Positions 1-13,971 of a stretch of DNA of 64,000 bases are shown here, in pieces. The notes beneath the pieces were generated by a model. The model searched no databases. It was not told the origin of the DNA and saw nothing but the letters and a program-made list of their open reading frames with translations. The DNA is from Epichloe hybrida (taxonomy: Eukaryota > Ascomycota > Sordariomycetes > Hypocreales > Clavicipitaceae). Where the stretch lies: NCBI GenBank assembly GCA_019022495.1, contig JAFEKR010000023.1, forward strand, positions 744,001-808,000, written 5' to 3'. Position 1 is the first letter of the stretch. Each line of letters begins with the position of its first letter. The translations under genes and the position numbers were made by a program.

Positions 1-3000
1 TTAAATAAACTTATAAGTATAGTAAATCCTATAACTAGTTAACTATAGCTTATAGTTTTATAATCACGTTAAGTATAAAGTTTACTTTAGGTAAATTAAT
101 TAGATTCTATTAAGGTCTATTTTATTACACTTAAGTTCTAAGCTTTTCCTAGATTCTTTCCTATAGGGTAGTATTAATTTCTAGTAGGGGCATTAGGGCT
201 ATCTTTAGTAAATTCACCTTAGCCTTTGCTTTATTTCTCTTATCCTCTTTAAGAGTATCCTTTATTATTTAGATAATAGAATTAATCTAGTTCTCTAGAT
301 TAATTAGTCTTAGAGTTATTTTAACCCTAAATGTTCTTAAAGGTAATATAAGCCCTAGTATATCCCTATTATAATAACGAATATCTTTAATGCCTTTTGC
401 TTGCAGGAGATACTTATTACTAACTGCTTTTACTAGTATTAGTATAATATAGTAAATATCTTAAAAGGGTACTCTAAGCTTCTTCTAGAAGACCTTATTA
501 TATAGTTAATTTAAAATCCTTTACTTAACCTTACCTAGTAAATCTTTCTTTCCCTTATTTAAGGCATTATTACCTTATCTAAGTTATTTATAGCCTTAAT
601 AATCTTGTTTGTCTTCTTCTATAATATCTTTAACTCGTAGGCGCTTTACTACTTATTCCCTAATAGCTATAATCTTTCTATTATAGTCCTTTACTTCCTT
701 TTCTTTTATATATACCTTCTTAAATATAATAACTAAGACTATACCTAAGGGCTCCCTTTATAAGATTAATATTACCTAAACCTCCCTTTCTAGATAGTAT
801 TTAGCGGGGTTAAACTAGCTTTCTATTTAATTAAATATTTCTTATTTATCTAATAATATATCCTAGCTTTTACCTCTATAAGGACCACGTTCCTTAATCC
901 TAGGGATTATATAAGTAACCTTACTATTTAGAAAGTATTTAACTTAAAACATAGCTAGCTTACACGCGTAGCTACTAATCTAAAGCAACTTTAAGAGTAA
1001 AATAGGTGGTATTATTTAGTGCCTTATGTTATTTCTAATTACTAAAATACAGATAGCTAGGTTATAAATAGCGAATTTAGATATCTTGTTAAACCCTAAT
1101 ATATTATACTTTATAGCTAAGTGAGACTTATTGTTATAGTAATAGTAATAGTTTAACTAGTGGCCTTATTTACCTATTACATTAATTTCAAAAATACGGT
1201 CCTTATCTTAATTAAATAATCTAATGCTATTTAGCTAGTAATTCCATTACTAGTATTATAGGTTACTATTATACTTCTTTTTAAGCTACTTTATAATATT
1301 AATTTCCTTTCCTACTTAGGCTATAACTATGATTTTTAACTTAGCTAGCTACTTTATTAAATTATCTATTTAATCTTAGTATTTAGCTAACTTAGGACCT
1401 TTATTCTTTATTACCTTATTATTAAAGGTAATATTCTTTTTATTATATCCTAAAGACTTAGCTTACGCTAGGCAGTTCCCTTAGTTAGTCTAATAATTAC
1501 TAAGAGTAAGTAAATTAAATAGTTTCTAACTCCTTAGGTTTAACTTTACATTATCTAATAGGTACCCTCCTAAGTTAGAGATTTTAGGGTCCCTATATCT
1601 AAGCTTTAATTATATATAAACATATATATTAAGCTTTATCTAGAGTAGTTTATACTTTATAACTAGAATTTCTTTATAAGTAAACCCCTTTTAATCTATA
1701 AAGCTTAAGATTAAATACTCTAGGAGGGCCTTATAAATATAGTTAGACTATATTATAGTAGTTCTCTATCCTATAGGGTTTATATTTAATATTAAAGCTT
1801 AATACTTCTATAGCTAGTAATAGGTTTCCTTAATAGACTTTAGTTATATTAGGTTAAGGTCTTTAAGTTATCCTTAAGCGCTTTCTATTTAATCCTAGCT
1901 TATAGTATTAAACTAAAGGAGCATTTTATTCTTTAACTTTTCCTAAGTGCGTAACACTATTAGTATCTTAACTACCTATTAGACCTAGGGGTTAATATTA
2001 TATTTAAGTATTTTTCGCTAATCCTTTTTAGGGATATATATTACCTTTATCTTAGCTTTAAAGTCCTTAATAAAATCTGCTATATTTTCCTCTATAAACT
2101 ACTAAATATTATACCTATTCTATATTATAATAAAGGAAGTCTAGTAAGCTATTATTTCTCTAAGGATCTTTATAAAAGATCTAGTATTAAGCTTATTAAG
2201 AGATCTAGAATATTTTCCTTTACTATTAGGGTCCTTCTCTAATTAATTATTAGAGCAGGAATATATTAGCATAAAAACTATTTTAAGATTAGATAGTTCC
2301 TTACTAGTAACTAGGGGTTCTAGTATTAATAGCTCTAGAGTATTCTTTAGATAGCTTAGTTACTTAATTAATCCTGCTTTGCTTAGCTAGCAGGAATATA
2401 AAGAAAAATAATTAGATATAAAGTCTAGTAATAGTACTTCTAATTAATCTTATAAATAAATAAGTGCTTAAATAAAAACTTTAGTAATTAAAAGAATCTT
2501 TAGAAAGAAATCTTCTAGGAGGGTAATATTTATAATTATAAATAGTTTATAAGCAAAAATTAGGAGTATAATTACATAGCTCTTTATAATTAACTATAAG
2601 ACCCTAATATATAGCTAAATAATTATAAAATTAGCTATAGGTCCTAAGATTAAATAGTTTATAATACTAGATAGTAGTTCCTATTCTGTATTCTTATATT
2701 TAAAATTTCTTAGTAAGGGGGTAATAGTTTAGCTAGTGTTTATAATATACTTTCCTAAGCTAGCTAGCCTCCCTTTTAACGCCTCTATAGAATATAGTCT
2801 CCTATCCTTAATCTAGCTTAGTTCTTCTAGATTAACTAGTCTAAAGCTAGCGCCTTAGCCCTTATATAGTCTAGGGCTAGGCTTCTAGTTTATATTATAT
2901 TATAGGGAATAATAAAATAAGGGGGTCTTTATATAAACGGTTTAGTATTAGCTATAGATTATAGCTAAAAAAGCATACTTTTAATTAATCTTAGTCTATA

Positions 3001-3330
3001 GTAAATTAAATAAAAAGCGGAAGTCCTAGGGGTTTAAGACTACGTTTCTTTACTAGTTTTGTTAAGCAGAAAACAATACCCTAAAAGACATAATACTAGC
3101 CTATAATCGCGAGTAGCTCTAGAGCCTATATATAATAGAGAGGTTAATTAACTTAATAGTATTAATTATAATAATAGCAAGGACTATCTCGTTGTGTAGA
3201 GATATCTAAGATTAAATAGTCTGTTAGATTAGAAGTGACGTCTTAAATAAATAAGAGAGGGTATTTTCTTAATTTATCTTATAGTAAACATAGGTATAAT
3301 CTTAGGTAAAGTAAACTTAAGGTAATCTTA
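1..3330. other. AT-rich, RIP-degraded repeat sequence of unknown family
   Basis: Very AT-rich sequence full of TAG/TAA/CTAG. No LTR pair, terminal inverted repeat or recognisable transposon domain was found. The best coding trace is on the minus strand around 575-1,118 and is listed separately. The base composition matches the RIP-mutated transposons to the right, so this is most likely another mutated repeat, but I cannot name it. Confidence 0.5.
575..1118 (-). pseudogene. decayed reading frame, unidentified product
   Basis: On the minus strand one frame can be followed for about 180 codons, interrupted only by TAA and TAG, which is expected when CAA, CAG and TGG codons suffer C-to-T mutation. 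The predicted peptide is rich in Lys, Glu, Arg and Ile, with stretches that could form a coiled coil. I see no retrotransposon, transposase or enzyme motif. Both ends of the frame are undefined. It could be part of a transposon protein or of a duplicated host gene. Confidence 0.3.
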
Positions 3331-3508
3331 AGAATCTCGTAGGGTGCGTGAATTACTATTAAAGAGTCTGTTTACAAGTAGTCCCTTTATAAATCAAATA
3401 ATCCTATTGCCTAGATGACTAATATCGTTATCCCTTGTTATAATACTCCCATCCCTAAACCCTAGCACTTGTCATCGTGATCGCGTTTTTGGGCGCGCAT
3501 CTTACGGC
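3331..3508. other. less mutated patch at the edge of copia copy A1
   Basis: This stretch keeps CpG dinucleotides (for example GATCGCG and GGGCGCGC near 3,479-3,497) that are nearly absent to its left. It ends where homology to the copia A internal region begins, near 3,509. It may be the un-mutated end of whatever element lies to the left, or a promoter-like flank. No TSD or terminal repeat was found to define it. Confidence 0.35.
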
Positions 3509-5340
3509 ACACAATATAAGGAATTAAGGATGCCTTGCTATAGAGAACTTTGCGGCTCCTATATTAGGTATAATCCCTTAAAATATTATATAAGAATAGT
3601 AATCTTCTAGTATAAATATTACTAGAGCCTTACTTAAGAGTTCTTGCCAAAAGGGGTTTTCTTTACTTAGACTATAATAAGCTACTTAACTTATTAGGAA
3701 TTAAACTATTCTTTTGCTATTAAGTTATATTCTATAATTAAAGAAGCTTATAGGTACTAGCCTATCTATACTATTAGGGCTATTGTTAAATCTAATACTC
3801 TTTATATACTAAGCAATTCTATTATTAATAGGGGATTAAGGTTTATATTCCCCTTTATACTATATAAGGAATAAATTATATAAGTTATTAGCTAGATTTA
3901 TAAGGTAATGGTTCTTAAAGCGTTAATACGCCTTCTTATAGTCCTCTTCTAGGTGCTTTAATAACTAGTATCCTTCCTTACTACACATGTAGCATTCCTT
4001 TATATAAGGATTTCCTTCTTTTCCTTATGGTTTTAAAGAGTATTAGGTCTCTTTTCCTTTCCTATTATATCTTTAGTTAGTCTAGAATTACTCTAGGGTT
4101 ATAGCTTTAGTTAGGAATTAGTGGTAGTTTTTCTTCTCTTCCTTTATAAGTTAGATTATTATCCTAATCTATTTATAGAATTCTTATAGTCCCTTTAGCA
4201 AGTCTATAATAACTCCTCTATATTCTAAAATATTATTATAGGCTATTATAAGTTAATTCTAAAGTGCCCTTTCGCTTTAGCTTACCTTAGGTACTACCTA
4301 TTATAAGATAGCTAGCTTCTTTATAAGCTTATTAAAATAATTAATAATTAATTTACTTAGGTTATCTTTTATTATTCCTTATAAAGTAAAATTATTCTAT
4401 TCTAGGAGATATCTTTACTATATATTTTTAGTCTTAAATTATTCCCTTATATAGCTAATAAGCATAAGGAGGTCTTATAGTTAACTAGGTTTAAAGAGGT
4501 AGTCTATATAGTATTATAAAGCTTTGCTTTTAAGTATAATCTTAAAGGTATAACTAGCTTATTAAGGTTAGATATTAAGTAATTTACACTTCTTATAGAA
4601 TATTTAAAGCTTAGATTTAAGAATATTATAGTTATTAGTGCTATAGAGTTATTCTTTAAGGTATATCTTTAATAAGTTTATAATTTACTTTAGTAAAGGT
4701 CTCTAAGTCTATAGGGGTTCTCTAGATACTTCCCTTTATATTTATAAAAGGGGTAGTATAGTCTTTAGGAAGTAAGAGAGTAGCTTTATAAGGAGTAGCC
4801 TTAGAGTCTATTATTCCCTCTAATTTTCCTCTCCCTTATATTAGGGAGAAGGAAGTATAGTTCTTTAGGCTATACTAATAGAGGTAATATTAGCCCTAGG
4901 TAGTTAGGGTTAACTTTATTAGTAATACTCTTACTTAGGGGTATTATTAGTAGTATTATTAGGGTGGTTTTACTAAATTATCTTAGGCAGAGGTATAGGT
5001 AAGGGTATTACTTATAGATACTTATAAATAGTATCCTTTAGTGCCCTTAATTCTAGATTAATTAACCTTCTTATAGGAGATTAGCTTATTAATCCTTTTA
5101 ATAGTAATTATACTAATAGGTAAGGTAAAGGGGTTAGTTATTAGAATCTAATATTACTATTATCTAATAGATCGCAGAAGAATTCTTTATTCTATAGGTT
5201 TTTCTAGAACTATATATACTTCTTCCTAGCCTCTTTAATTTCTTTAAGAGTCTAAAATTAGAATTCTTCCTAGTTTACTACTTCTTTAAGGTTATTTACT
5301 ATCTTTATACCTCTTCTAATAGTTATATATACTTTATTAT

Positions 5341-5552
5341 TGATTTTTAATTTTTTTTGGGGTCATTGGCTGTGGCCAATGCATCTAATTTTCAAGGAAC
5401 CAAAAAAATTACTAGCAATACCCAGCTAGTGCCACATGTAACAACCAAATTCAATAATCACCGCAGTGTTAGGTAAAACATAAAAGGAACAAGCTTTAAG
5501 CCACAAATTTGGGGGCTGAAAAGTTAATACAAAGTTTGCGACAAACTTGGCG
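5341..5552 (-). mobile_element. SINE-like element E1 (5'-truncated, poly(A)-tailed)
   Basis: This 212-bp insertion in A1 gag is flanked by the 14-bp direct repeat ATATACTTTATTAT (5,327-5,340 and 5,553-5,566). On the minus strand it ends in the hairpin CATTGGC-CACA-GCCAATG, then ACCCC and an A-rich tail ending ATTAAAAATCA. It shares this 3' end with E2 and E3 but starts at a different internal point. That combination is the hallmark of target-primed reverse transcription by a LINE. Unlike its surroundings it is hardly RIP-mutated. Confidence 0.8.
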
Positions 5553-6377
5553 ATATACTTTATTATAAAGGAGATAGTCTTAAAGTCTATTCTAGGAAAG
5601 GTCTTTCCTATTTATAAACTTATCTCTTAACTATCTATAGAAGTTATTACTAAATTTAAAGAATAGTATTCTTTTAAATAACCCTTACTCCTTATATTAT
5701 TTAGTCTTTATAAAAATATAGAGACTAATTTCCTTAGGTGTTATTATCTCTTTATATTTAGAGCTCTCTATTTATTAGAGTAGTTTCTTTATAATATATT
5801 ATTTAAGTCTTATAAAGATATAAGGGTATAGATTAGTATAGATAGGGGTTTTCCCTTTATTAAGGTATTTATTACTATCTCTAGCTTTAATACCTTCTAT
5901 AGTATTATTATAGCTATTACTCTTACGAGGAACTCTAAATTAACTAGAGGTCCTAGATAGTCTAGCTATATCTAATATTCTAATTAGATTAAAGGGGAGT
6001 AAATCTTTAATATAAGGGGATAGGAGGGGTATAGATATGAATTATGTAACTTATGTTTTAGTGTAAAGAATTATAAGGTAAGGCGGTTAACTTTAAATAC
6101 GTGATAAAACGTATAATAAAGAAAGATAAAGGGATAGCTTAGCTACTAGCGTTAAACCCTTCTTTATTATTTTAGAATCCATATAGATATAGATATTAAT
6201 ACTAAAGTAAGAAGAGAGCTATATTATACCTTTCTATTAGTATAACTTATTATTAAACATGGCCCTCCTATTTTATAAGGCGAGTTATTATTAAGTAAGC
6301 TGCCTTTTCTAATTAACCTTACTAATTTACGGTGTTTAAAGACTACGTGGTTATTTATAAAGGTAACTACTAATTAG

Positions 6378-6666
6378 TATTAGTTTTTACAGGGTATTAA
6401 ATTTAATATAATAAGGTTATAAGCCTAAAGAATAGTATTATTATTAATTATCTATTCTAGGCTACGTTATCTATAAAAAAAAAGAGAAGTTAAAAAGCTA
6501 GAATTCGTAATAAAAGAAAAGAAAGAGGGCCGCGTGTTTATAGCCTTATATTTCCTAGCTAATTAACGGGCTAGGTTACGGGTCACGTGTAAGGCCCGCG
6601 CGTGGCCTAAGCTTTTGCCAGGTAATTGCGGCTACGACGCGCGATTGATATCACCTTTGTTCTAAC
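6378..6666 (-). repeat. 5' LTR of copia A1
   Basis: It is a 289-bp LTR, read on the minus strand. Its inner end is mutated (TATTAG in place of TGTTGG at 6,378). Its outer end, with GCGCGATTGATATCACC near 6,639-6,655, is nearly un-mutated. The terminal CTAAC at 6,662-6,666 was used as the target site of A2 and is repeated at 14,279-14,283. Confidence 0.85.
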
Positions 6667-6974
6667 TGTTAGATTCACAGGGTATTGAATTCAATGTGTT
6701 ACAGTCGTGAGCCCGAAGAATAGTATCGTCATCGATTATCTCTTCTAGGCTGCGTTATCTATTAGTATAATTGATTTTAGTTATTAGAAAAGAGAGGTTA
6801 AAAGCTAGAAGTTATAATACATAAAGGGAAAAGGGGTTACGTGTTTGTATCCTTATATTTCCTAGCTAATTAACACGCTAGGTTATAGGTTACGTGTGGG
6901 GCGTGCGTATAGCCTAAGCTTTTGCTAGGTAATTATAGCTATAATACGCAATTAATATTACCTTTGTTCTAACA
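6667..6974 (-). repeat. 3' LTR of copia A2
   Basis: It is a 308-bp LTR. The outer (left) end is almost un-mutated (TGTTAGATTCACAGGG...), while the inner end is mutated (ATAATACGCAATTAATATT). Just to its right lies the purine-rich plus-strand primer region, seen here as its complement CTTCTCTCTTTT. RIP is therefore asymmetric within one LTR. Confidence 0.9.
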
Positions 6975-7083
6975 CTAGAACTTCTCTCTTTTAATATAAT
7001 TATTAACGCGCGATATTAATCGTAGGAATAAAAAGGAAAGACAAATTACGGATATAATTAATAAGGGATATAAGGAAAAGAAC

Positions 7084-7907
7084 TATTGAAATGTAGGGAG
7101 CTAGTTGCCAGCTAGCAACAGCTGTACGGGTGCAAGCTCTACGGTCAGGGACTAATAGGGCTATAACGTTAAATTAATTAACGTAACGTAACGGAAAGTT
7201 ATAGCAGTTATTAACTAATAGAATTTAATTTAGATTACTTTTATAATATCTTATAGAGCAATAGAATTAATTTTAGATACGTTATACAGGCAATGCAGCT
7301 GTTATTAGTTAAGAGAACTAGCTATCTAGCTAGTTAAAAAGATCTTCTTCCTCTCATAGACCTACTAACTATATCGGTGGATCCGGGCCGCTAACGAGGT
7401 CTTACGAGCCACTTTTGATTTTCCGCAAAATTCATTTGTATGCAAAAACCAAAAAATCGACTTACCACTATACTAGCTAGTAACCCGTATGCACTAACTT
7501 TTGGTCTAAAAAATAACCTTACATAAAGAGAAAGCCCTATCTTTAAGCTTTAATTTGCTATATGTAAAACTTTTGTATAACCTCTAGATAAAGAGAAAAT
7601 CATTGTCAAAGATAGCTATAGGGTAAGTTATATGTAGGGTAACCTGCTTACGTCACCCTAGCTTACGTCACCCTAGCTTACCTAATTACTAGTGGTGTAG
7701 TTATAGCTACACTTGCAGCCACAACGCAATTGACTAATTAGTTATCCACACGGTCAGTCGCAGCTGTTGATAGCTGCGACGCAGCTATTGACAGCTGCCC
7801 TCGCGACCGTTGACACCTGCAGTGCAGCTGTCAGACTTGCAAAGCAAGCTAGTAATAAGAAGGTTCTTTAACTAGAAAAGGGCTAAAAATAGGTCTTATT
7901 TTTAACA
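7084..7907 (-). repeat. solo LTR B1 of the second copia family
   Basis: It is an 824-bp sequence matching the LTRs of B2, inserted in the 3' untranslated part of A2 with a perfect 5-bp TSD AGAAC (7,079-7,083 and 7,908-7,912). The left end reads TATTGAAATG (RIP form of TGTTGAAATG) and the right end TTTTTAACA. Homologous recombination between two LTRs with loss of the internal region is the usual origin. It holds a dense array of CAGCTG palindromes near 7,758-7,832. Both ends keep much CpG/CpA. Confidence 0.92.
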
Positions 7908-8289
7908 AGAACTTATAGCTTATCTAGGCGTATAGTTACTAATAAAAGGGAAACAATAATCTCGCTTAGCCTATAAGCCTATGTAAGGATAAGTAAGTCC
8001 TTCTAAATCCTTTCTTTTCCTTAAAATAGCATATATCCCACACTATAGTGCGTATATAACGTTTTCCTTCTCCTTAGTAACGCCTTTAATTTCTATGGTT
8101 TACGAGGAGGGCCTAGTAGGCTAGCGTGGCCGTGGCCGCTAGGGATATTAACTATAGGGGCGTAGATCCCTTACGTATCGCTGTCTTGTCCCTATGGCTA
8201 CCCTCCTAGAGAATTACCTTTCCTTTTACTATATATATGTTACACGTAGGTAACCTATCCCTCTATTTATATAGTTATCTAGTTAGTTA

Positions 8290-11200
8290 AGATAAAGCCT
8301 TTAAGGGCCTTATTAGGTAATACCTTTATAAAGGCATTAGCTAGGTTATTCTCTTTATTAATCTATTAGATCTTATAGAGTTCTTAGTGTTTGTATAACT
8401 ATTAAAAAGCTATAATATTAATTATCAGGCATTTCTCTTTTATTATACTAAGCTTAATAAGGCACTTATATAAGGAGTATAAATCCGTATATATAATAAC
8501 TAGGGTCTTTAGGAGCTTTAGTTAGTTAGTAACTAGGTTTAAGGTTATAGTAATTACATAAGCTATATTAATACTAGCTACTATACTATAAACTTCTAAG
8601 GTAAGCATGCTTTACATAACTCTCTTACTCTTTATTAAGCTAAAGTGCATAATATTACCTTTAATTATAAACTTACTATTAGTGTAGTCTTTGTTAGCTA
8701 GGATAAGTACATATCCTAGTTATAAGAATAGGTCCTAGTTATTAGCAAATAATCCATCTATAAAGGCAAAGAGCTTCGCCTTCTTAAGGTTAATTAGGAT
8801 AAACATTAGGCCTCTTTCTAGGTAATCTATCTGCCACTTTAGGTAGTAATTAAGGGCTTTCACATCCTCTAGGGTTAGGTCTTAGTGCTATATAGTAATA
8901 AATAGATTGAAGCAAGCCTCTAGTTAGCATATTAAGGTAATATAAGCGCCTTAGGCCCTTTACTTAATGTATTTACGCTTCGAATTAATTATTAGAACTA
9001 ATTCTAACTTATTACTCTATCCCTTCTGCTATATCTTAATAGTATTATTCTCTAGCATAATAATACCTTTGTTAAACGTAAGGGGATTGTCCTAGGTTAG
9101 GAATTACTTTAGCTTTATATTAAAACCTATAGTAACTAGTTAAGTCTCTTCCTTCTTAGAGAACTTCTTATCTAATAGGCTAAGGGTATTATTAGTTTAT
9201 ATTCTAATATATATAAAGTTAGGGCTTTCCTTTTTAGTTATAAGTAAGTAAGGATTATATATAAAGGTTTCTATCTAGAGGTTCTCTCTATAATGCTTAT
9301 AATACGTAACCTACTAATATATGCTAGCCTCTACAAGTCTGTAAAGAGGCTTTATAACCTTAAAAATCATGCTAGGCAGGTAAAGATACTATATTTAAAT
9401 TAGCAAGCGCGCTAGGATTAGCTACTCTAAGAATATACGGGCCTGTACATATGCCTAATAGATATCACATAGCTAGATAAGGAATTTCCTTAATCTTGCT
9501 AATAAGGCTATCGTAAGGATAAGACATTAGCTTGCTTATTAAATCGTTAGGGCTTATATAAGAATAGCCTATTTCCCTTTATCCTTATATCCTTAGATTA
9601 TAAGGCATAACTTTTTGTAAGGTTCTATTATCTTACCTTTAATCTTATTAATAATTTAGGAATTAAAGATTTAAATCCTACTATACTTCTCCTTATTAAA
9701 CATAATAAATTCAAATATACCTTACTTAATTAAGGTATTAATTTCTGCTTTTATTAACTATTTAAAAGGTTTACCTAGGGTCTTAATAACTCCTTCCTTA
9801 TATAGCTTAATAGTAAGGGCTAAGTTACTATATTCTTTTACTAATAGGAAGGTATTAGTCTCTTAAGGCATTATAGGAGGGTTCTTTTAAGGTCTTCTAT
9901 ACCTATGCTTTAGTAGTATTACTAGTACTATGTTCTTATCTTAGGCCTCTTACCCTTCCTCCTTTTCCTCTTTACTAAGCTTTATTATTTTCTCTATACT
10001 AGGATTATTATAGTAAGGCTTAATAGAGGTTAACCTAAAGGTCTTTAGGCCCCTAGGTATATTAAGTATATAGCTCTCTCTAGTTATTACTAGTAGCTTA
10101 TATAAGCATACTTATCCCTTACTTTCTTACTAGACTTAGACCTTTAATCCTAGTAATAGACTAAGGGCTTTTAAGGTATCTAGGCTATTACGTTTAGTAA
10201 GGGCCTTATTAACCTTCCTAATAATATAAAGTCTCTTAATCTCTTTAGTAGCCTTCTACACTATAATTATACACTATATAATATTAGGTAATAGTAAGGA
10301 TTTATTTATTATACATAAGTAAGCTCTAAAGATAAGGAGAGTTAGGATAAGGCTATTAGGGCCTATAGTGTTATTTAAGGCCTTAATTACTATTTATAAG
10401 GCAGTAGGTTTAGGTATTATAGGATATTCACACCTAATTATATTATAGGCCCTTTAGAGCGGCCTATAATACTTTTTAACCTTCCTAATACTATAGTATA
10501 CCTTAATAGGGACTTTCTTAATTAAAATTAATATTAAAGCTATGAATTATCTAAATTTATTACTATAGAAGTTCGTTCTAGGGTCTATAGTAATAAAATC
10601 TAGAGGGCCTAGATAAGCATTAATCTAGTATATCTAGAGGGCTTCCTAGGTTGTTTTTATAGAGATATCTTTAAGGAATTTTACTATGTTAAACGCTATA
10701 GCTATATTTATAGCGTGAAGTATAGGGCGGTTACTATTAAGGTAAAAAATATTTACTATTACTTTATAGTTAAAGCTATACTTATCCTCAAGGGTAAATT
10801 TAAATTAATTAAGGCTATTTACATATATCTAGTAGTAGTGGAAGATCCTTATTAGCTCCCTAATAGCTTTAATATTAATATTATACCCTAATTTACAAAG
10901 AACCTTATGTAAATATTAGATTAATAAATGCCTAAAGCGGTAGTGTAATTACTATAGCTTACTTTCTATAAGGTAACTCTAAGTAACTACTTTCTCTTTC
11001 TATATTAGTAGTATCCAGGCGTGCCCCTATTTACATATAATAGGGACTTTAATATTTCCTTATTATAGTATGTTTTTAGAGATATTAAAATTAATGTTTA
11101 GATAGTTTATATTATTAAGGGATAAGAGAAATAAAGTGTTTATTAGTATAACCTAAAAGAGAATATCTCTAAAAGGTATAGGCATATTAGCCGCTCTAAG

Positions 11201-13650
11201 CGCGATAATTAGTTCTCCCACGCCAAATCTAACTAATGCCTTTTTTACTATTAATTTATTAAGCTATAGTTTAGGTATTTAACATTATAAAGTAAGGAAT
11301 TAAGGATGCCTTACTATAGAGAACTTTACAGCTCCTATATTAGGCATAATCCCTTAAAACATTACATAAGAATAGTAATCTTCTAGTATAAACATTATTA
11401 GAGCTTTACTTAAGAGTTCTTGCTAAAAGGGGTCTTCTTTGCTTAGACTATAATAAGCTACTTAACTTATTAGGAATTAAACTATTCTTTTACTATTAAG
11501 TTACGTTTTATAATTAAAGAAGCTTATAGGTACTAGCCTATTTATACTATTAGGGCTGTTATTAAATCTAATACTCTTTATATACTAAGCGATTTTATTA
11601 TTAACAAGGGATTAAGGTTTATGTTCCCCTTTATACTATATAAGGAATAAATTATATAAATTATTAGTTAGATCCGTAAGGTAGTAGTTCTTAAAGTATT
11701 AATACACCTTCTTATAGTTCTCTTCTAGGTGCTTTAATAACTAGTATCCTTCCTTACTATATATATAGTATTTCTTTATATAAGGATTTCCTTCTTTTCC
11801 TTATAGTTTTAAAGGGTATTAGATCTCTTTTCCTTTCCTATTATATTTTTAGTTAGTCTAGAATTACTCTAGGGTTATAGTTTTAGTTAGGAACTAGTAG
11901 TAGTTCTTCTTCTCTTCCTTTACTAGTTAGAATATTATCCTAATCTATTTATAGAATTCTTATAGTCCCTTTAGTAGGTTTATAATAACTCCTTTATATT
12001 CTAGAATATCATTATAAGCTATTATAAGTTAATTCTAAAGTGCCCTTTTACTTTAGCCTACTTTAAGTACTACTTATTATAAGATAGCTAGCCTTTCTAT
12101 AAGATTATTAAAGTAATTAATTATTAATTTACTTAGGTTATCTTTTATTATCCCTTATAAGGTAGAATTATTCTATTCTAGGAGATATCTTTACTATATA
12201 TCTTTAGTCTTAAATTATTTCCTTATATAGCTAATAAGTATAAGGAGGTCTTATAGTTAACTAGGTTTAGAGAGGTAGTTTATATAGTATTATAAAGCTT
12301 TACCTTTAAGTATAATCTTAAAGGTATAACTAGCTTATTTAGATTAGATATTAAGTAATTTACACTTCCTATAGAATATTTAAAGCTTTAATTTAAGGAT
12401 ATTATAGTTATTAGCACTATAGAGTTATTCTTTAGGGTATACCTTTAATAAGCCTATAATTTACTTTAGTAAAGGTCTTTAAGTCTATAGGGGTCCTCTA
12501 GATACTTCCTTTTATATTTATAGAATAGGTAGTAAGGTCTTTAGGAAGTAAGAGAGTAGCTTTATAGGTAGCACTCTTAGGGCTTATTATTCCCTCTAAC
12601 CTTTCTCTTCCTTATATTAAGGAGGAGAAAGTATAGCTCTCTAAGCTATACTAATAGGGGCACTACTAGCCCTAGGTAGTAAAGGTTACCTCTATTAGTA
12701 ACTCTCTTACTTAAGGGCATTATTAGTAGTATTTCTAGGGTAATACTACTAACTTATCTTAGGTAAAGGTATAGGTAAGGGAGTTACCTATAAATACTTA
12801 CGAATAGCATCCTTAAGTAGTCTTAACTCTAGGTTAATTAACCTTCCTAGAGGAGATTAGCTTAGCCTTCCTAGAGGAGATTAACTTAGCTTTCCTAGAG
12901 GAGTCTAGCTTATTAATTCTTTTAATAGTAATTATACTAATAGGCAAGGTAAAGGGGTAGATTATTAGGTTCTAATATTACTATTATCTAGTAGATTATA
13001 GAAGAACTCTTTATTCTATAGGTCCTTTTAGAAGCCTATATACTTCTTCCTAGCCTCTTTAATTTCTTTAAGAGTTTAAAATTAGAATTCTTCTTAGTTT
13101 ACTACTTCTTTAAGGTTATTTACTATCTTAGTGCCTTTTATAATAGTTATATACACTTTATTATAGAGAAAATAGTCTTAAAGTTTATTCTAGGAAAGGT
13201 CTCTCCCTTCTATAAACTTATCCCTTAACTAACTATAGAAATTATTACTAAATTTAAAGAATAGTATTCTTCTAAATAACCCTTATTCCTTATATTATTT
13301 AGTCTTTATAAGGATATAAAAACTAATTTCCTTAGGTATTATTATCTCTTTATACTTAGAACTTCCTATTTACTAGAGTAGTTCTTCTATAATATGTTAT
13401 TAAAGTCTTATAGAGATATAAGGGTATAGATTAGTGTAAGCAGGGGTTTTTCCTTTATTAAGGTATTTATTACTATCTCTAGCTTTAATGCCTTCTATAG
13501 TATTATTATAACTATTACTCTTACTAGGGACTCTAAATTAACTAGAGGTCCCTAATAGTTTAGCTATATCTAATATTCTAACTAATTAAGGGAAGCAGAT
13601 CTTATAATATAAGGAGATAAGGGGTACTACTATAATAGGTGTACTATATT
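8290..13650 (-). pseudogene. gag-pol remains of copia A2
   Basis: Read leftward, the order is gag (about 13,650-11,500), aspartic protease region (about 11,400-11,060), integrase (about 10,770-10,040), reverse transcriptase (about 9,810-9,020) and RNase H (about 8,840-8,290). This is the Ty1/copia order, with integrase before reverse transcriptase. Positions were transferred from A6, with which it is colinear. The C-terminus has the typical end of copia RNase H, an Asn-rich NPAD-like stretch followed by TKALPNKAL-like residues near 8,300. Stops are overwhelmingly TAA/TAG from C-to-T change, so no protein can be made. Confidence 0.8.
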
Positions 13651-13971
13651 TTAGATATAAAGGATTATAAGGTAAGGCAGTTAACTTTAAATACGTAATA
13701 GAATGTATAACAAAGAAAGATAAGGGGATAGCTTAGCTACTAGTATTAAACCTTTCTTTATTATTTCAGAATCTGTATAGATATAGATATTAATACTAAA
13801 GTAAGAAGAGAGCTATATTATACCTTTCTATTAGCATAACTTATTATTAAACATAGCTCTCCTATTTCATAGGGCAAGTTATTATTAGATAAGCTACCTC
13901 TTCAAATTAACCTTACTAATCTACAGTGTTCAAAGACTACGTGGTTATCTATAAAGGTAACTACTAATTAG

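Larger units (their letters stand above)
3509..6666 (-). mobile_element. copia A1: 5' half of a Ty1/copia retrotransposon (LTR, gag, start of protease)
   Basis: It matches the 5' half of the complete copy A6 (52,225 to about 55,215) in reverse. From right to left it has a 5' LTR (6,378-6,666), the leader, gag and the beginning of the protease region, and then stops abruptly near 3,509. Integrase, reverse transcriptase, RNase H and the 3' LTR are missing. The gag frame is full of TAA/TAG. The 289-bp LTR and single gag repeat unit place it with A4 and A5. A SINE-like insert (5,341-5,552) interrupts gag, and A2 is inserted at its right-hand end. The last base of the LTR is stranded at 14,284, beyond A2. 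Confidence 0.85.
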
